Source: Tetracladium setigerum (lineage: Eukaryota; Ascomycota; Leotiomycetes; Helotiales). Taken from it: a stretch of 64,000 bases of DNA. The notes beneath the pieces were generated by a model that saw nothing but the letters and a program-made list of their open reading frames with translations, was not told where the DNA came from and ran no database searches. The stretch lies in the NCBI GenBank assembly GCA_031472005.1, contig PZJY01000003.1, forward strand, positions 868,001 through 932,000, read 5' to 3'. Of the stretch, positions 44,996 to 55,661 are shown piece by piece. Numbering within the stretch: position 1 is the first letter of the stretch; each line of letters starts with the position of its first letter. The translations under genes and the position numbers were made by a program.

Positions 44996-46413
44996 CTAAG
45001 CCCTAAAAGCACTAACAATACTGACCACATCCTCATCAGCAACCACATGACCCAACCCACACCTCTGCGGAACATGCCTCGCACTCGCACCCCAAACAAG
45101 CGCATACTTAAACGTCTCCTTCAAACTCCGATGCACCTGATCACACACATCCTCAATCGTCGAATTATTCCTCACAATCAGCGCCTGTTCGAAATCCGGA
45201 TCGACCGCCTTCCTCTTGGTATAGATTCTAATCAGCCTCAACTCCGACCAGCAGCGCTCAACGACATCCTGGATGCCGAGATCGAGCTCGCAACTCATGA
45301 CGACAGTCTGGGGCTCGCGCGCGAGCTTGTCGAGGAAGTCGAGCGAGACGGAGTCGATTTTGTTGTAGACGTAAAGGCATTTGATGTATTTGCGGTGGTC
45401 TTTCATGATAACGTCGATGAAGTCGTCAACGGTAACATTCTCGTCGCGGACGAGCACTTCACAGTTGAGGATTTTGTAGTCGCGGAGAATGTTGTAGACC
45501 ATTTTTTGATCGAGGTACTTGGGAGGGTTTTGAAAGGTGATTTTCATCCCACCAGCCGTTTTCGGCTTGAGGTAGATGTTTCTGTTTTCGTTGTTAGCAC
45601 CTAGTTTTCAAGTGATTTTATGTATCATGGAGGGGTAATGGAAGGAAACGAGCATACGGCGGTTCCCTATTCAATCTTATTCCCACAGCTTCCAACTCAG
45701 CCTCCAGTAAAGCCCTCTGCTCAGCCTTCTTCGTGGCATCTAAAATCATCAAGATCAAATCACTCGTCTTCGCAGCCGAAATAACCTGCCTCCCCCTTCC
45801 CTTTCCCTCAGCAGCACCCTCAATGATACCCGGCAAATCCAAGATCTGAATTTCCGCACCTCCGTACTCTAAAACACCAGGAATCGCGGTAAGAGTAGTG
45901 AAAGAGTAGGCTGCGACCTCAGATTTCGTCTTGGTGATTTTGGACAGGAAGGTCGACTTTCCGACCGACGGAAAGCCAACCAGAGCAATTCGTGCGTCGC
46001 CGGACTTTTGGACATCGAAGCCGGAGCCGCCAGCACCGCCAGATCCTGGGCCGGGTTCCAGGAGTTGAGCTCTGTAGCGAGCGAGCTTTCTGGGGTTTAT
46101 GTTAGACCATTTTATCTGGAGACCGTTTATGTGTAGGTGAAGGGAGAGTGGTACCCTTTGAGAAGACCAAGATGATATTCTAGACTAATATCAACTACTT
46201 TATCCTATTCCACAAGATAGGCAACAAACATACCAGTAGCCTTATTTTCTAAAACTATGTATTAGCAAAAGTCCTCATGTCGAAGCGGGTTGGCGGGGTA
46301 CGTGCTTTGGGTACGTCTCATCTCCTCCTCGATCCTGGTCGCAAGTCAATACATACTGCGGGTTTGGTTCATAGATTAACCCACTCCTTGATCTTCTCGG
46401 TAATGTTTACCAT
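44996..46413 (-). CDS. RBG1: developmentally regulated GTP-binding protein, DRG1/Rbg1 type
   Basis: Six exons: 46413-46385, 46334-46306, 46248-46234, 46179-46155, 46089-45658, 45581-44996; 371 aa, the standard length. The start region, MVNITEKIKE, then IEEEMRRTQKNKATEYHLGL and LKGKLARYRAQLLEP, is built from four tiny exons of 29, 29, 15 and 25 nt. GTPase motifs: GFPSVGKSTFLSKIT (G1), DLPGIIEGAAEGKGRG (G3), NKID (G4). The C-terminal TGS domain includes ALVWGASARHVPQRCGLGH. The intron 46249-46305 appears to use a GC donor (CAAA then GCACGT), since that choice alone gives RTQKNKAT. Rbg1 binds translating ribosomes together with a DFRP partner (Tma46). Confidence 0.95.
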
Positions 46414-47320
46414 CTTGGCGGTATTTTCTCACTCTTTCTCTGCGTGGGACGGTGATTGTTGAGTTGGGTTGAGATTCAAGATTCTGAGAATTGATCTTGA
46501 TGTGGCGGTGCCAGAGGGCAGAACCAAAAGCTAAGCTGCTTTTGGAATATTATTGATGTGGGGTGGAAACTTCTTGTGTACGTTGGATGAGAATGATGTT
46601 CAAACTTATTGGCAACTTTCAGAGACAGTAGCCAAGTGTTGGTGAGCAGTAGGGATGTCAGAGTAAAAGCAAACGGAATAAAGGAGATAAAGTAGAGTAT
46701 TCAGACCCGTCTGAGACTCTATTCCACGACTTGCGGAACCTCCTTCAGACAAAGGACAACTTGAACATTCAGCATCAAAATCCACATTGTGGTCCTCACA
46801 GCAGAACGAAAGAACATATGTATAGTATAGGTCATCATCATTATTCCCAAGCCAAGCAGCGCTCTATCCAGGCATACAGGCCAAACGTCGGAAACCATGC
46901 GCACAGCTTAAAAGAACCCACCCAGCACACCCATCCATCCGTCCAGCCAGACCATTTCTCCATCCAGTAAAGTACCATGTATAAGTGACCATAATAACAA
47001 ACTGCAGAATAACGCCATTTTTACCCAATGCCAGAAAAGAGCAAGTAAGCCAGCGAGAAAGTATCCAGAGCTATAGAGATACAGCTATGCGTCTATCCCG
47101 TTCTCGTTGCATGCATGCGATGCTCCATGTAAAGAATTGAAGAATGGGGAAATGTCATAGTCGATTTGGCGAAATTCGTCGACCATGCTCCTCAATTCAG
47201 CAGTTGAAAAATATATCGTACACCCCATTGTCCATAATCCGAATAGAAGGCGAGAAAAGAAAATTCGTTTTGGGCATCCAGAAGAGAAAGAAGAAAGAAG
47301 TAAGGTCTGCGAAAGGACGC
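46414..47320. other. intergenic
   Basis: 0.9 kb between two same-strand genes, holding the promoter of the DRG1-type gene and the 3' UTR of the Spo12-like gene. A run of short CATCC repeats lies at 46931-46965. No gene seen. Confidence 0.4.
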
Positions 47321-47877
47321 TTAAAGTCTCTTTTCCTCTCCGTTGTTGTTAGGGATTTGTTGACCGAAGATATTTGCGCCAGATCCGAGGTTCTTAGCCG
47401 AAGTCTTTGCGAAGAGGGATTTAGGCTTGGCCCTGTCGAGTGGAATTAAATGTTAGCAATTGTTCTCGAGCAAGTAACAGCTGGTGACGCTTGACAAAGA
47501 TGCTTGCATGTTTGCAAACTCTGCTGCAAGATCGACAAGTTGGTATAGGTATGTGCTTACTTTCCAACCTGCTTGCTCCTATAAGCGCTCAGCTTCTGAG
47601 TGCAAGGGCTCATGATAGTATCAGATGGAGAGACATAGGCTTGCTTGCCCCTGCGGTGGTTGTCAGCACGTTTCCTTGTCAAATAATCCCTCCCATAACT
47701 AGGTCAGGTTGGGGGGACATACTGGTTCTCCTCAAGCTTGTTCTGCAGAACCTGACGGTGATACTCCATGCTCTTCACATCAGCCTTAGCCTCGCCCTGA
47801 ACGTTGTTCTGTGCGGTCGCAGATGCGTTGATGTCCTTGTCGGCGAGGACGTTGTTTGTGGCGAAAGGAGAAGACAT
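47321..47877 (-). CDS. Spo12-family cell-cycle regulator
   Basis: Three exons, 47877-47723, 47650-47561 and 47432-47321; GT-AG introns of 72 and 128 nt; 118 aa. The key block is SPSDTIMSPCTQKLSAYRSK, the Spo12 family signature (S-D-T-x-x-SPC-T-x-K-L), followed by AKPKSLFAKTSAKNLGSG. The N-terminus is Asn/Ala-rich and disordered, and there is no other domain. Spo12 acts in the yeast FEAR network promoting mitotic and meiotic exit; the role in filamentous fungi is less clear. The Ser/Thr-Pro site within the signature is a likely CDK target (inference). Confidence 0.85.
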
Positions 47878-48309
47878 TTTGACTGGTACGTCGGTCTGGG
47901 TGTTGAAGATTGAGATATGGATTGTGATTGAGAATGGGTTTGAAGAATCGGGAGAGTATTTGTAGTGCGGAAGGTTGCGTGAAGAGTATGTGTGTAGTTG
48001 GGTGGTGTTGAGGTGGTTCTGTCGGAGTTTAAATGTTCAGTTCCTTTCATCGTTTTTTGTTTACGATGACCGTCATAGCAACTGCACAGCAACGCCAAGT
48101 CACGAGGGAAACGCGAGATGGAGCGTGGATCCATCTCAGACCCGACCACAGGTCTTTGTTGACTCACAAACACGTTGGAATCCATTAAACAGGCTGATCA
48201 TACTTGCTTTTGTTTTGAAATCTTTCCCCCGGACCCAATTGTTTGTTTTGCACGGAGATCACATTTTCATGCAAAGCTAGCTACCTATCATATCAACAAC
48301 AACTTCCAT
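47878..48309. other. intergenic
   Basis: 432 bp holding the promoter and leader of the Spo12-like gene (plus-strand GT-rich) and the 3' UTR of the acyl-CoA dehydrogenase. No gene seen. Confidence 0.4.
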
Positions 48310-49880
48310 TTACAACCTTGGCTTTGGTCCCACATGTTCGGCTTGAACATTATACTTCGCAAACAAATCCTTGGTGATCTGTTGTTGCCTGACAATATTA
48401 TCCGTAACCTCCTTTCCTCTCCTGTTTTCATTTCTTCCCATCTGCTGCAAGTGCACTTCATCCGGTCCATCAGCCAACCTCAAAGTCCTAATACCTGCCC
48501 ACATATTGGCCAGGGGAGTATCCTGGCAGACACCGGCTCCACCGAAAGATTGAACGGCACGATCAATGACAGTGAGTGCCATTTGGGGGACGAGAACTTT
48601 TGCTTCTGCAATTTCTTTCAGAGCACCTTTGGCTCCGAGGTCGTCAATCTTGATAGCAGCATTGAGGACGACGAGGCGAGCGGCATCAATTTCAATGCGG
48701 GATTTGGCTACCCATTCGAGGATCACACCGTGTTCTTTTAATTGTTTACCAAAGGGAGTCTTCTTGGGATCGTTGATGCGCATGAGCATCCACTCAAGAG
48801 CTTTCTCGGCCTGAAACTAGTAAGTAACACAGAATTGGGAAAGGAATGAAGCACATACAGCACCGATAGCACGCATAGCATGGTGAATTCGTCCAGGACC
48901 AAGTCTGCCTTGGATGATCTCAAAGCCACGGCCAGGACCGAGAATAACATCAGAGGCTGGCACTCGAACATTCTTGAATGTCAAATGTCCATGTCCATGA
49001 GGAGCATCATCGTAACCATAAACTGACAACATTCTCTCAATCGTGATACCCGGGCATCTGATGGCACCAGCACAACGGACTGTTGTTTGTATGCCTCCTT
49101 ATGATTTGGATCACTCTTCGCCATCACAATGTAAACCTTGCATCTTGGGTCACCAGCACCACTAGACCACCATTTCTGCCATGTCCATTAGCACACTCCC
49201 TCATTCTCCCGTCGAGAAACTCACTTGGCCATTCAAAACCCAGTCATTCCCATCCCTCTCCATCCTCATCGAAATATTAGTTGCATCACTGGACGCAACA
49301 TCCGGCTCTGTCATCAAAAATGCCGACCTAATCTCGCCATCCATCAAAGGCTTCAACCACTTGCGTTTCTGCTCCTCATTCCCATATTTCGCAAAGACCT
49401 CCATATTTCCCGTATCCGGCGCCGCACAGTTCACAGCTTCGGACGCACATTTTGATTTACCGAGCTCTTCTGCCATGAGACCGTATTCGAGATTGGTGAA
49501 GCCGGGAGATTCTTTGTAGTGGCCTTTGGGGAGGAACATGTTCCAGAGGCCGAGGGCCTGTGCTTCCTTCTTGAGGTCATCGATGATCGTGGGGTGGTGG
49601 TCCCATCTATCGCCGCCTTGGGCGATTTGGGCAGAAAATACTGGATCTGCTCTGCAAGTTGTTAGGGAGGTGTCCAGTGGGAGAGAGGGTTAGGCAGGGA
49701 GTGTAGGTTGGCTTACGGAATACATCTTTCCTCAACGAACTTCTTGACTATATCAAGTGTCTTCTTTGCATTGTCACTAACCCTGTTGGCAGCCTACACA
49801 GATTAGAATTGAAAAGCGTGAAGAAGGGGTGTTTGGGAGAAAAGAGTTAGCCGTACAATGAGGGGGATTCTATCAGACAT
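48310..49880 (-). CDS. acyl-CoA dehydrogenase (ACAD10/11-type), one-base frame break
   Basis: Five exons: 49880-49857 (8 codons), 49793-49717, 49651-49225, 49175-48859, 48810-48310; 448 aa after adding one base. Family blocks: WNMFLPKGHYKESPGFTNLE, APDTGNMEVFAKYGNEEQKR, FLMTEPDVASSDATNI (FAD/substrate region), KWWSSGAGDPRCKVYIVMAK, GRGFEIIQGRLGPGRIHHAM and AVQSFGGAGVCQDTPLANMW. Exon 4 needs one extra base at 49049-49054 (CCCGGG) to join VVLVPSDA to GITIERMLSVYG; reading through otherwise leads to nonsense. The protein would oxidise an acyl-CoA to the enoyl-CoA with FAD. There is no clear mitochondrial presequence on the short N-terminus (MSDRIPLIAANRVSDNAKKT), so peroxisomal or cytosolic location is possible; the C-terminus KPRL is a plausible weak PTS1-like end. 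Confidence 0.92.
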
Positions 49881-51072
49881 GATGAGGAATTGTTATAGGT
49901 TGGTTTGGAAAGGGAGTGGTTGTTCTGTATAGACCTTGCTTGCACAAGTGAAAGGAATTGGAAAGAGTAAGTAGTTGGGGGAGAAGTAGGTATGGTTTTA
50001 TGATATAAGAGGGGGAAAGAAACCAGTTCAATTCCGAGGCACTTTCTCTTATTTGATCAATGGGGAGGACTAGCCTCGTACGAGGTGCTGTTTTCCCCAG
50101 CTCCCCGCTTGAGGAGGAGCTCGGCTGCAGGGGGTTTCGGCCGAGGTCCAATATTAGTGCCGTCCTGACTCAGTCCCCATTGCAAGCACATATCAAAGGG
50201 ATTCATTGTCCCATTATTGCCATTCTTCTCTAGAATCGAAATAGCTGTTGTGAGGCGACTTTATTGTGTGGTTATTCAGTTAGCAAAGAATTCACGCTTC
50301 GATCTCCATGTGTTTTTATTTACCTATAAGCCTCATATTTTGCTTTCTCTCCTTCTTACCCACACTACGTATGTTCCCACACATGCTCTGCGAAAACTTA
50401 GAATGCCTTGATATGTTACCATATATCAGAGACTAGCTATGTAACATATCTCGTAACATGGTTTGATTACTTTGGATTACACTCAATTGCTTGAGAAAGG
50501 GCTCCGTGTCACTCGCAAACGAAGCGTCGTTCTTGGAGCGAATATAGAAAAAGAATGCGCACAAAAAAGACCATAGCCCTGAATTCTCCATGCAATGCCT
50601 ATTGTGTGTAAATTACATGTTAAAAAAAGGAAGGAGTAAGAGCCTAGAAAACGAAAGTCTCCGGCACAATCCAGTAGAAAGCAACATCGATTGAGTCAAC
50701 CCCTTCTTTCCTCACTATCTTCCCTATCTGCCAAAAACGCTTGCATCTCAATAGTCTAAATAGGGCCTTTCCTCCTCTACGATATCATTTGGGAATGCGA
50801 GCTCTTTTTTTCTTTCTGCTGCGGATGCGAAAGTGGTTCGTTTGGGTATATGTAGGGTTGAGCTCTAATAACTCGCCTGCAGTCTCCAACCTAGCGTTTT
50901 TCTTTGCAGAACCAAAACTTCAATCCGCGCTCTTGGATATTTTAATTTGCAATGCGGCATAAACATTGCGTATGGGCCATGATCGTGATGTGGTTAGTTG
51001 AAGCCACGTGCCTGATAGACCATGGCGGTTTGACCTGCACCAAAGCAGGTTACGGTGCAGAGAAACTTATAT
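49881..51072. other. intergenic
   Basis: 1.2 kb: promoter of the acyl-CoA dehydrogenase and 3' UTR of YAK1. Only short ORFs; no recognisable gene or RNA. Confidence 0.45.
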
Positions 51073-51488
51073 TCAATGCCATTGATTTTGATTCATGAAT
51101 CCCTCTTCTAGGGTGCGATCCTCAAGATTTCGAATGAAATCACGGTTACTCCTTTGTCCTTGCTGTGCGCCCCCTTGCTGGGTTCTGCTCCCTCGTCGTC
51201 GTGCACTGCCTGCACTACCTTCCGCACCCTCTGGAGGAGGTGGATAATAGGCTGGACTGGGTTGAAGTCGGATCGGCTGTGTGGGATCAAGATGGCTAGC
51301 AACCCGTTGAATGGTGACCGGGATCCCGCCCTGCTGCACTTCCATGGTGGTTGCTCTTTGACGTGCCGCTCGCATGTTCGCTTGAGGATAAAGATTTTGC
51401 GGTTGCTGTTGTTGAGGAGGCAGAGGACCATATTGGGCAGGCGGCATTTGTGCAGGCTGTTGTGGCATCATCTGTGGCTGGTTATATG

Positions 51489-51519
<31 letters not shown>

Positions 51520-53976
51520 TTGCTGTTGCTGAGCTGGGTAAGGAGGAGGTTGACCTTGGTGGTTCGGCGAGTACATGTTGGTATTATTGTACACAGGAGG
51601 CACTGTAGCCTGCTGAGCTGGGTGAGGATAACCACCCATCGAAGATCCATACGGAACTTGCTGTGCAACAGCTTGCGCTTGCGCCTGCGCCTGTTGTACA
51701 GAATGGGCTTGGGCTTGAGCTGCTTGTGCGCGCTGCTTGCTTAGAGCCTCAGCCTGTTGCTGCTGTTGCGTGCCGGGAGCGGGGGATCGGTTGATCGAGC
51801 TTGACTTGAGATTCATAGGCGGAACAAAAGGTCCTGTGAACTTTTGTTGCGTTATGAAGGGGTGCAATTTCGCCTGTTGTGGCGACCATCTTTCAAGTGG
51901 GTTGATGTTAAGAAGGCCACGAACAAAGTCAATGAAAGCAATGCGATTGTTCATTTCTATGCAGAGGTTAGTACTGAGCGAGGGCATTGATGATCACACA
52001 TACCTCGATCAATCTCGCTTTGCTTCATGTTCTTTCGTGGCATTGCGTATGAACGAATGATTTCGGGCAGTGTTGTTGCCTGGAAGTACTTTTTGCTTGG
52101 CTGTTCTTTGGTTTGATGCTCGCGAGAATATTGCTCCATGCTCTTCAGATGGTAGGTCCGACGCCCAAAATCATCGACATCGTGTCTCTTCTCGAAAAAC
52201 TCTCCCGATTGCTTACCCATCTCCAACATCCAGTTCGGAGGATTTCCGAGCATTTCGACAATGCGCGAGACCTGGTTGTATTCCGAGGAACCGGGGAACA
52301 ACGGGAGACCCAAAAATAGCTCTACCACAATACATCCCAAGGACCACATATCAATTGCCGATGAGTACGGCAGACCAAGAAGCACTTCAGGTGACCGGTA
52401 GAATCTCGACTGAATGTAAGTATAAACCGTTTGTCGCTCATCACACGCTGATCCAAAATCGATGATCTTAATAATCGGACTTTCGAGATTTTTGAGAAGA
52501 ATGTTCTCAGGTTTCAGATCGCAATGAATCAAACGAGCCTTGTTCAGCAAGCTCAATCCGTTCAAGAGTTGTTGGGCAAACACCCTCACAAGGGTAGTGC
52601 TCAGTCCTCGAAATTGGTTTTGTTTGATCAATTCGTACAAATTGACACTCAATAGCTCGAAAACCAAGCATAGATGCTGTCGATGGATGAATGTGTCTTT
52701 CAACCGCAGGAGATGGTGATCATCGTTCTTGTCAAGTTTGGTATTGAGCTGAGTAAAGTGTCAGTGGATTGGAGAAAATGGCAGGACAAAACACATACAA
52801 GATCGAGTACCGATACTTCCATCATACTTTGATTGAAGTAGGCAGTCCTGTTCTTCACAACCTTAACTGCTACAACCTCTTGTGTCTTCAAATTTTGACA
52901 CTTGACCACTTGCCCAAAGGTTCCCTGGCCCAGAACGTCAAGAATGAGGTATCGATTTCTGTACAACCGGTTAGCCTTCCACCTGTACTGGCACGCTCCC
53001 CAAAATCAACACGTACTTGTGGCCCGTCTCTTCAGATCCAAGAATGTCATTCACGTAAAGAATATAATCACTATCTTCGTTATCGAAGCCATCGTTCTTT
53101 GTACCTTTACTTGGCTTTGTGAGTACTCTCCGTGGATTTCTTGAGGATTCGTATTTAAAACTGGGATTGCATATTCGATAGGTAGAAGGGAGGTGACTCG
53201 TGAGGGCTTGCAATGGCTGGAATCAACTTGTTAGCATTTTGCGACACAAAATCTACCAACAACAATAAACATACACTAATAAATCCTCCCTCGGGGTTTG
53301 CTCTTCGGAAAGCTGGCTGGGCGTTGATTTTGGGTTGCAGATCCATCATAGACCGCACAGGTTTAAACTCCGGCACAGGACCTCTGCCGGGAGGGCCTTG
53401 CGTTGACTGCGATGTCTGTCTTCTTGGACTCTTGGGGTCATTTCCAAAGACGGCGTTCAATTGTGCAGTTGCAGAGCTTGGGTAGCCTTCGTTGTTAGAG
53501 GCAAAGGGCGTGATGGGAGGGAGCTGCTGCTGCGACTTCTGCCGACTGCCATAGTAAGAATTCGGGGAAGAATATGCCCCAGGTCTGGTTGGAGACTGGC
53601 GATTCCCACTCTGTTGTTGCGCATACTGACTCTGGCCCTGCTGCGGCACATATGGTGATGTTGGAGACAAGGTCTCCATGGGAGAGTATCTTTGCGCGGC
53701 GGCGGAGGGCTCCTGTTGCGATGCTGGTCGACTGCCCGTGGAAAGATGCTGTTGATGATGAGGGCGCATAGGATACTTCATCCCGCTGTATGGGTCGCCC
53801 GCGTCTTGCATCGCTACATCTCCATTCCCGTCTCTCATCTGAGGGGTCGCATTGGGGGACGTGGCCATGGATTGAGGATGACTGCCCATTCCTCCCGCGT
53901 ATTGCTGCTGCTCGTAGGTAAATCCTGCTGGAGGCGGCTGCGACTGAGCGCCGTAGCCCGACCATTGGTTGTCCAT
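51073..53976 (-). CDS. YAK1: DYRK-family protein kinase Yak1
   Basis: Five exons: 53976-53275, 53216-53017, 52958-52799, 52748-52004, 51956-51073; 896 aa, all phases match. The Gln/Ser/Pro-rich N-terminal region (1-250) ends at NDPKSPRRQTSQSTQGPPGR. The kinase domain holds RYLILDVLGQGTFGQVVK, VVAVKVVKN, ARLIHCDLKPENILLKN, IKIIDFGSACD, the DYRK activation-loop signature TVYTYIQSRFYRSPEVLLG, and AIDMWSLGCIVVELFLGLPL. A long Gln-rich tail carries an uninterrupted polyQ. Yak1 is a growth-restraining kinase acting opposite PKA/TORC1; in filamentous fungi it affects conidiation and stress resistance. The tyrosine of YTY is the expected autophosphorylation site. Start codon chosen as the first ATG of the open frame (MDNQWSGYGAQSQPPP). 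Confidence 0.96.
51491..51531. repeat. CAG/CAA trinucleotide repeat coding polyQ
   Basis: Thirteen or so consecutive Gln codons in the YAK1 tail: seven pure CAG units, then mixed CAG/CAA. Likely length-variable between strains. Confidence 0.8.
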
Positions 53977-55661
53977 CTCGACGTCGAGGGTGTGAGGAGG
54001 AGGTTGCTTCGAAGGACCTGGGCCTTACAGCTGCAGGCGGGCAGCAGGTGCAGAGCGGAGGGAGAGCAGCAAAGATATGGGTAGCGGCGCCTCGAACGCG
54101 TCGCGGTGGGTGGGAAAAGGAAAAGGCCTTCAGCAGAGGCAAAAGCAGCAAAAGTGTTGTATCAACGATGCATGGTACGGTCGTGAGATGTTTGGGGGGG
54201 AAGGATGTTGGATGTGGATGTGGAGGTTGGGTGGTGGTGGAGTTATTGAGGTTCAATCAAACTCGACTAAGCGCGCCGGTGCGAATCCCTACTCTTGCAG
54301 TTCTTCTGCCACCAAGCCTTTCTTTCTTTTCGTGAGGATGCCGCGCAAGCTGCACAATGAAGTGATAATAATGATAGGTGAATCGAGGCTTCTAGAAAGT
54401 GAATGAATGAACGAATAGATGAGTAGGTAATTCAGTCGGGTAGTTAAATAATGGGGTGAATGGTCGAGAGAAGAAGAAATGTGATAGAGTCGGGAGAGCG
54501 ACCGAAGAGCCTTTTGCTTTTGTCTCGGTGAATTTTGTTGGTTCTTTTCACACAAGATCCAAACTGTAATTGAGTCCGGCGGATTTCTTGTTGCACATGG
54601 TCAAACCCGAATCTCTCGCTGCCTTGCCTTGCAAAAGCATCAAGCATGCCAGCAGCATCCATCATCCATGACAAGTTCTGGATTGCCATTTGCCGCACTG
54701 GTGAACGGGGTTTGCGACAGCCAAGACTTTCATGTTCTGGGAAGAATGATGCCCAACAAAGGTGGACCAGGCAGGCCATTATTGGAAGCAGCTGGGAAGC
54801 TGAAGATGGATGGAACTTTGATCATTCATACATACTTGGTACAGGAATAATTGATGTTTCAGTGAGGTGCCTACTCCTGTATGCTAAAATGAATGATGCA
54901 GTATCAGAGCAACACCTTTTTCTCTCCCGCGCCACTGAGTACAGTATCACAAGTTGTATGGACGAAAAGAAGGCATCCATAAAGCAGGCTTTATTTAGTC
55001 TATCTATCCTGTCTGTGTTTAAAGGAATCTTTGTTGCCAATAGTATCATAAAATACCAGGCCAGGTACTTAAAAAATACCTTTGTAAGATCTTACCTAGA
55101 TTCCTCTGTCCTAGGTAAATATATACTACTTCATCCGAAGATACATCATATCCATATCATATATCTCATGTTTGTTATATTTATTGCCTGGGCAGTCGGA
55201 GGAAAGGCTGACCCGGACTGAGATTCTTGCAGCGAGCAGAGCCAATCGGCGAGGGAGTCACGCTAACGAGGCTGCCTGCCGCCTTCCATCATCGATATCG
55301 ATTTCATCGTCCTCAATCCCATTTTGCCATCGCGTTATACCACGTCTTTCTTGTACAGTACAGTACAGTACACGAACAAGACTGCCTTTTTCCCTATCGC
55401 TTCTTCTCTTCGTTCCCCACCGCTTTTTTCCTTCTTCCAAAAGTATTTCTCACTTCACTTTCAACGTGGAGTTGCCTCACTTTCACAGATGGCTTTGCGA
55501 CTTCCATGATTCATCTCGCCGCCTGCTTCGTCGCCTTTCGCATTGCCTCTCGTCAAATCTAAAAAGGCACCAACTCCATTCCCTCTGAGGACTTTGACAA
55601 GTCTACACGCATCTCTGAGCTACTGCGAATACAATAGCGCTTCGACTGACACTTCACAATT
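53977..55661. promoter_or_regulatory. divergent intergenic region YAK1 / RAD26
   Basis: 1.7 kb between divergent start codons, containing both promoters and probably a long YAK1 leader. A (GTACA)n-type repeat lies at 55353-55373. Numerous short ORFs are present but none is recognisable. A T/C-rich stretch at 55380-55480 precedes RAD26 and looks like a fungal core promoter. Confidence 0.45.

Noticed and set aside
47047..47449. Short plus-strand ORFs over the Spo12-like gene
   Set aside because: Antisense to a well-spliced family member; no domain.
51154..51744. Plus-strand ORF with poly-Leu
   Set aside because: Antisense of the YAK1 polyQ tail; not a membrane protein gene.
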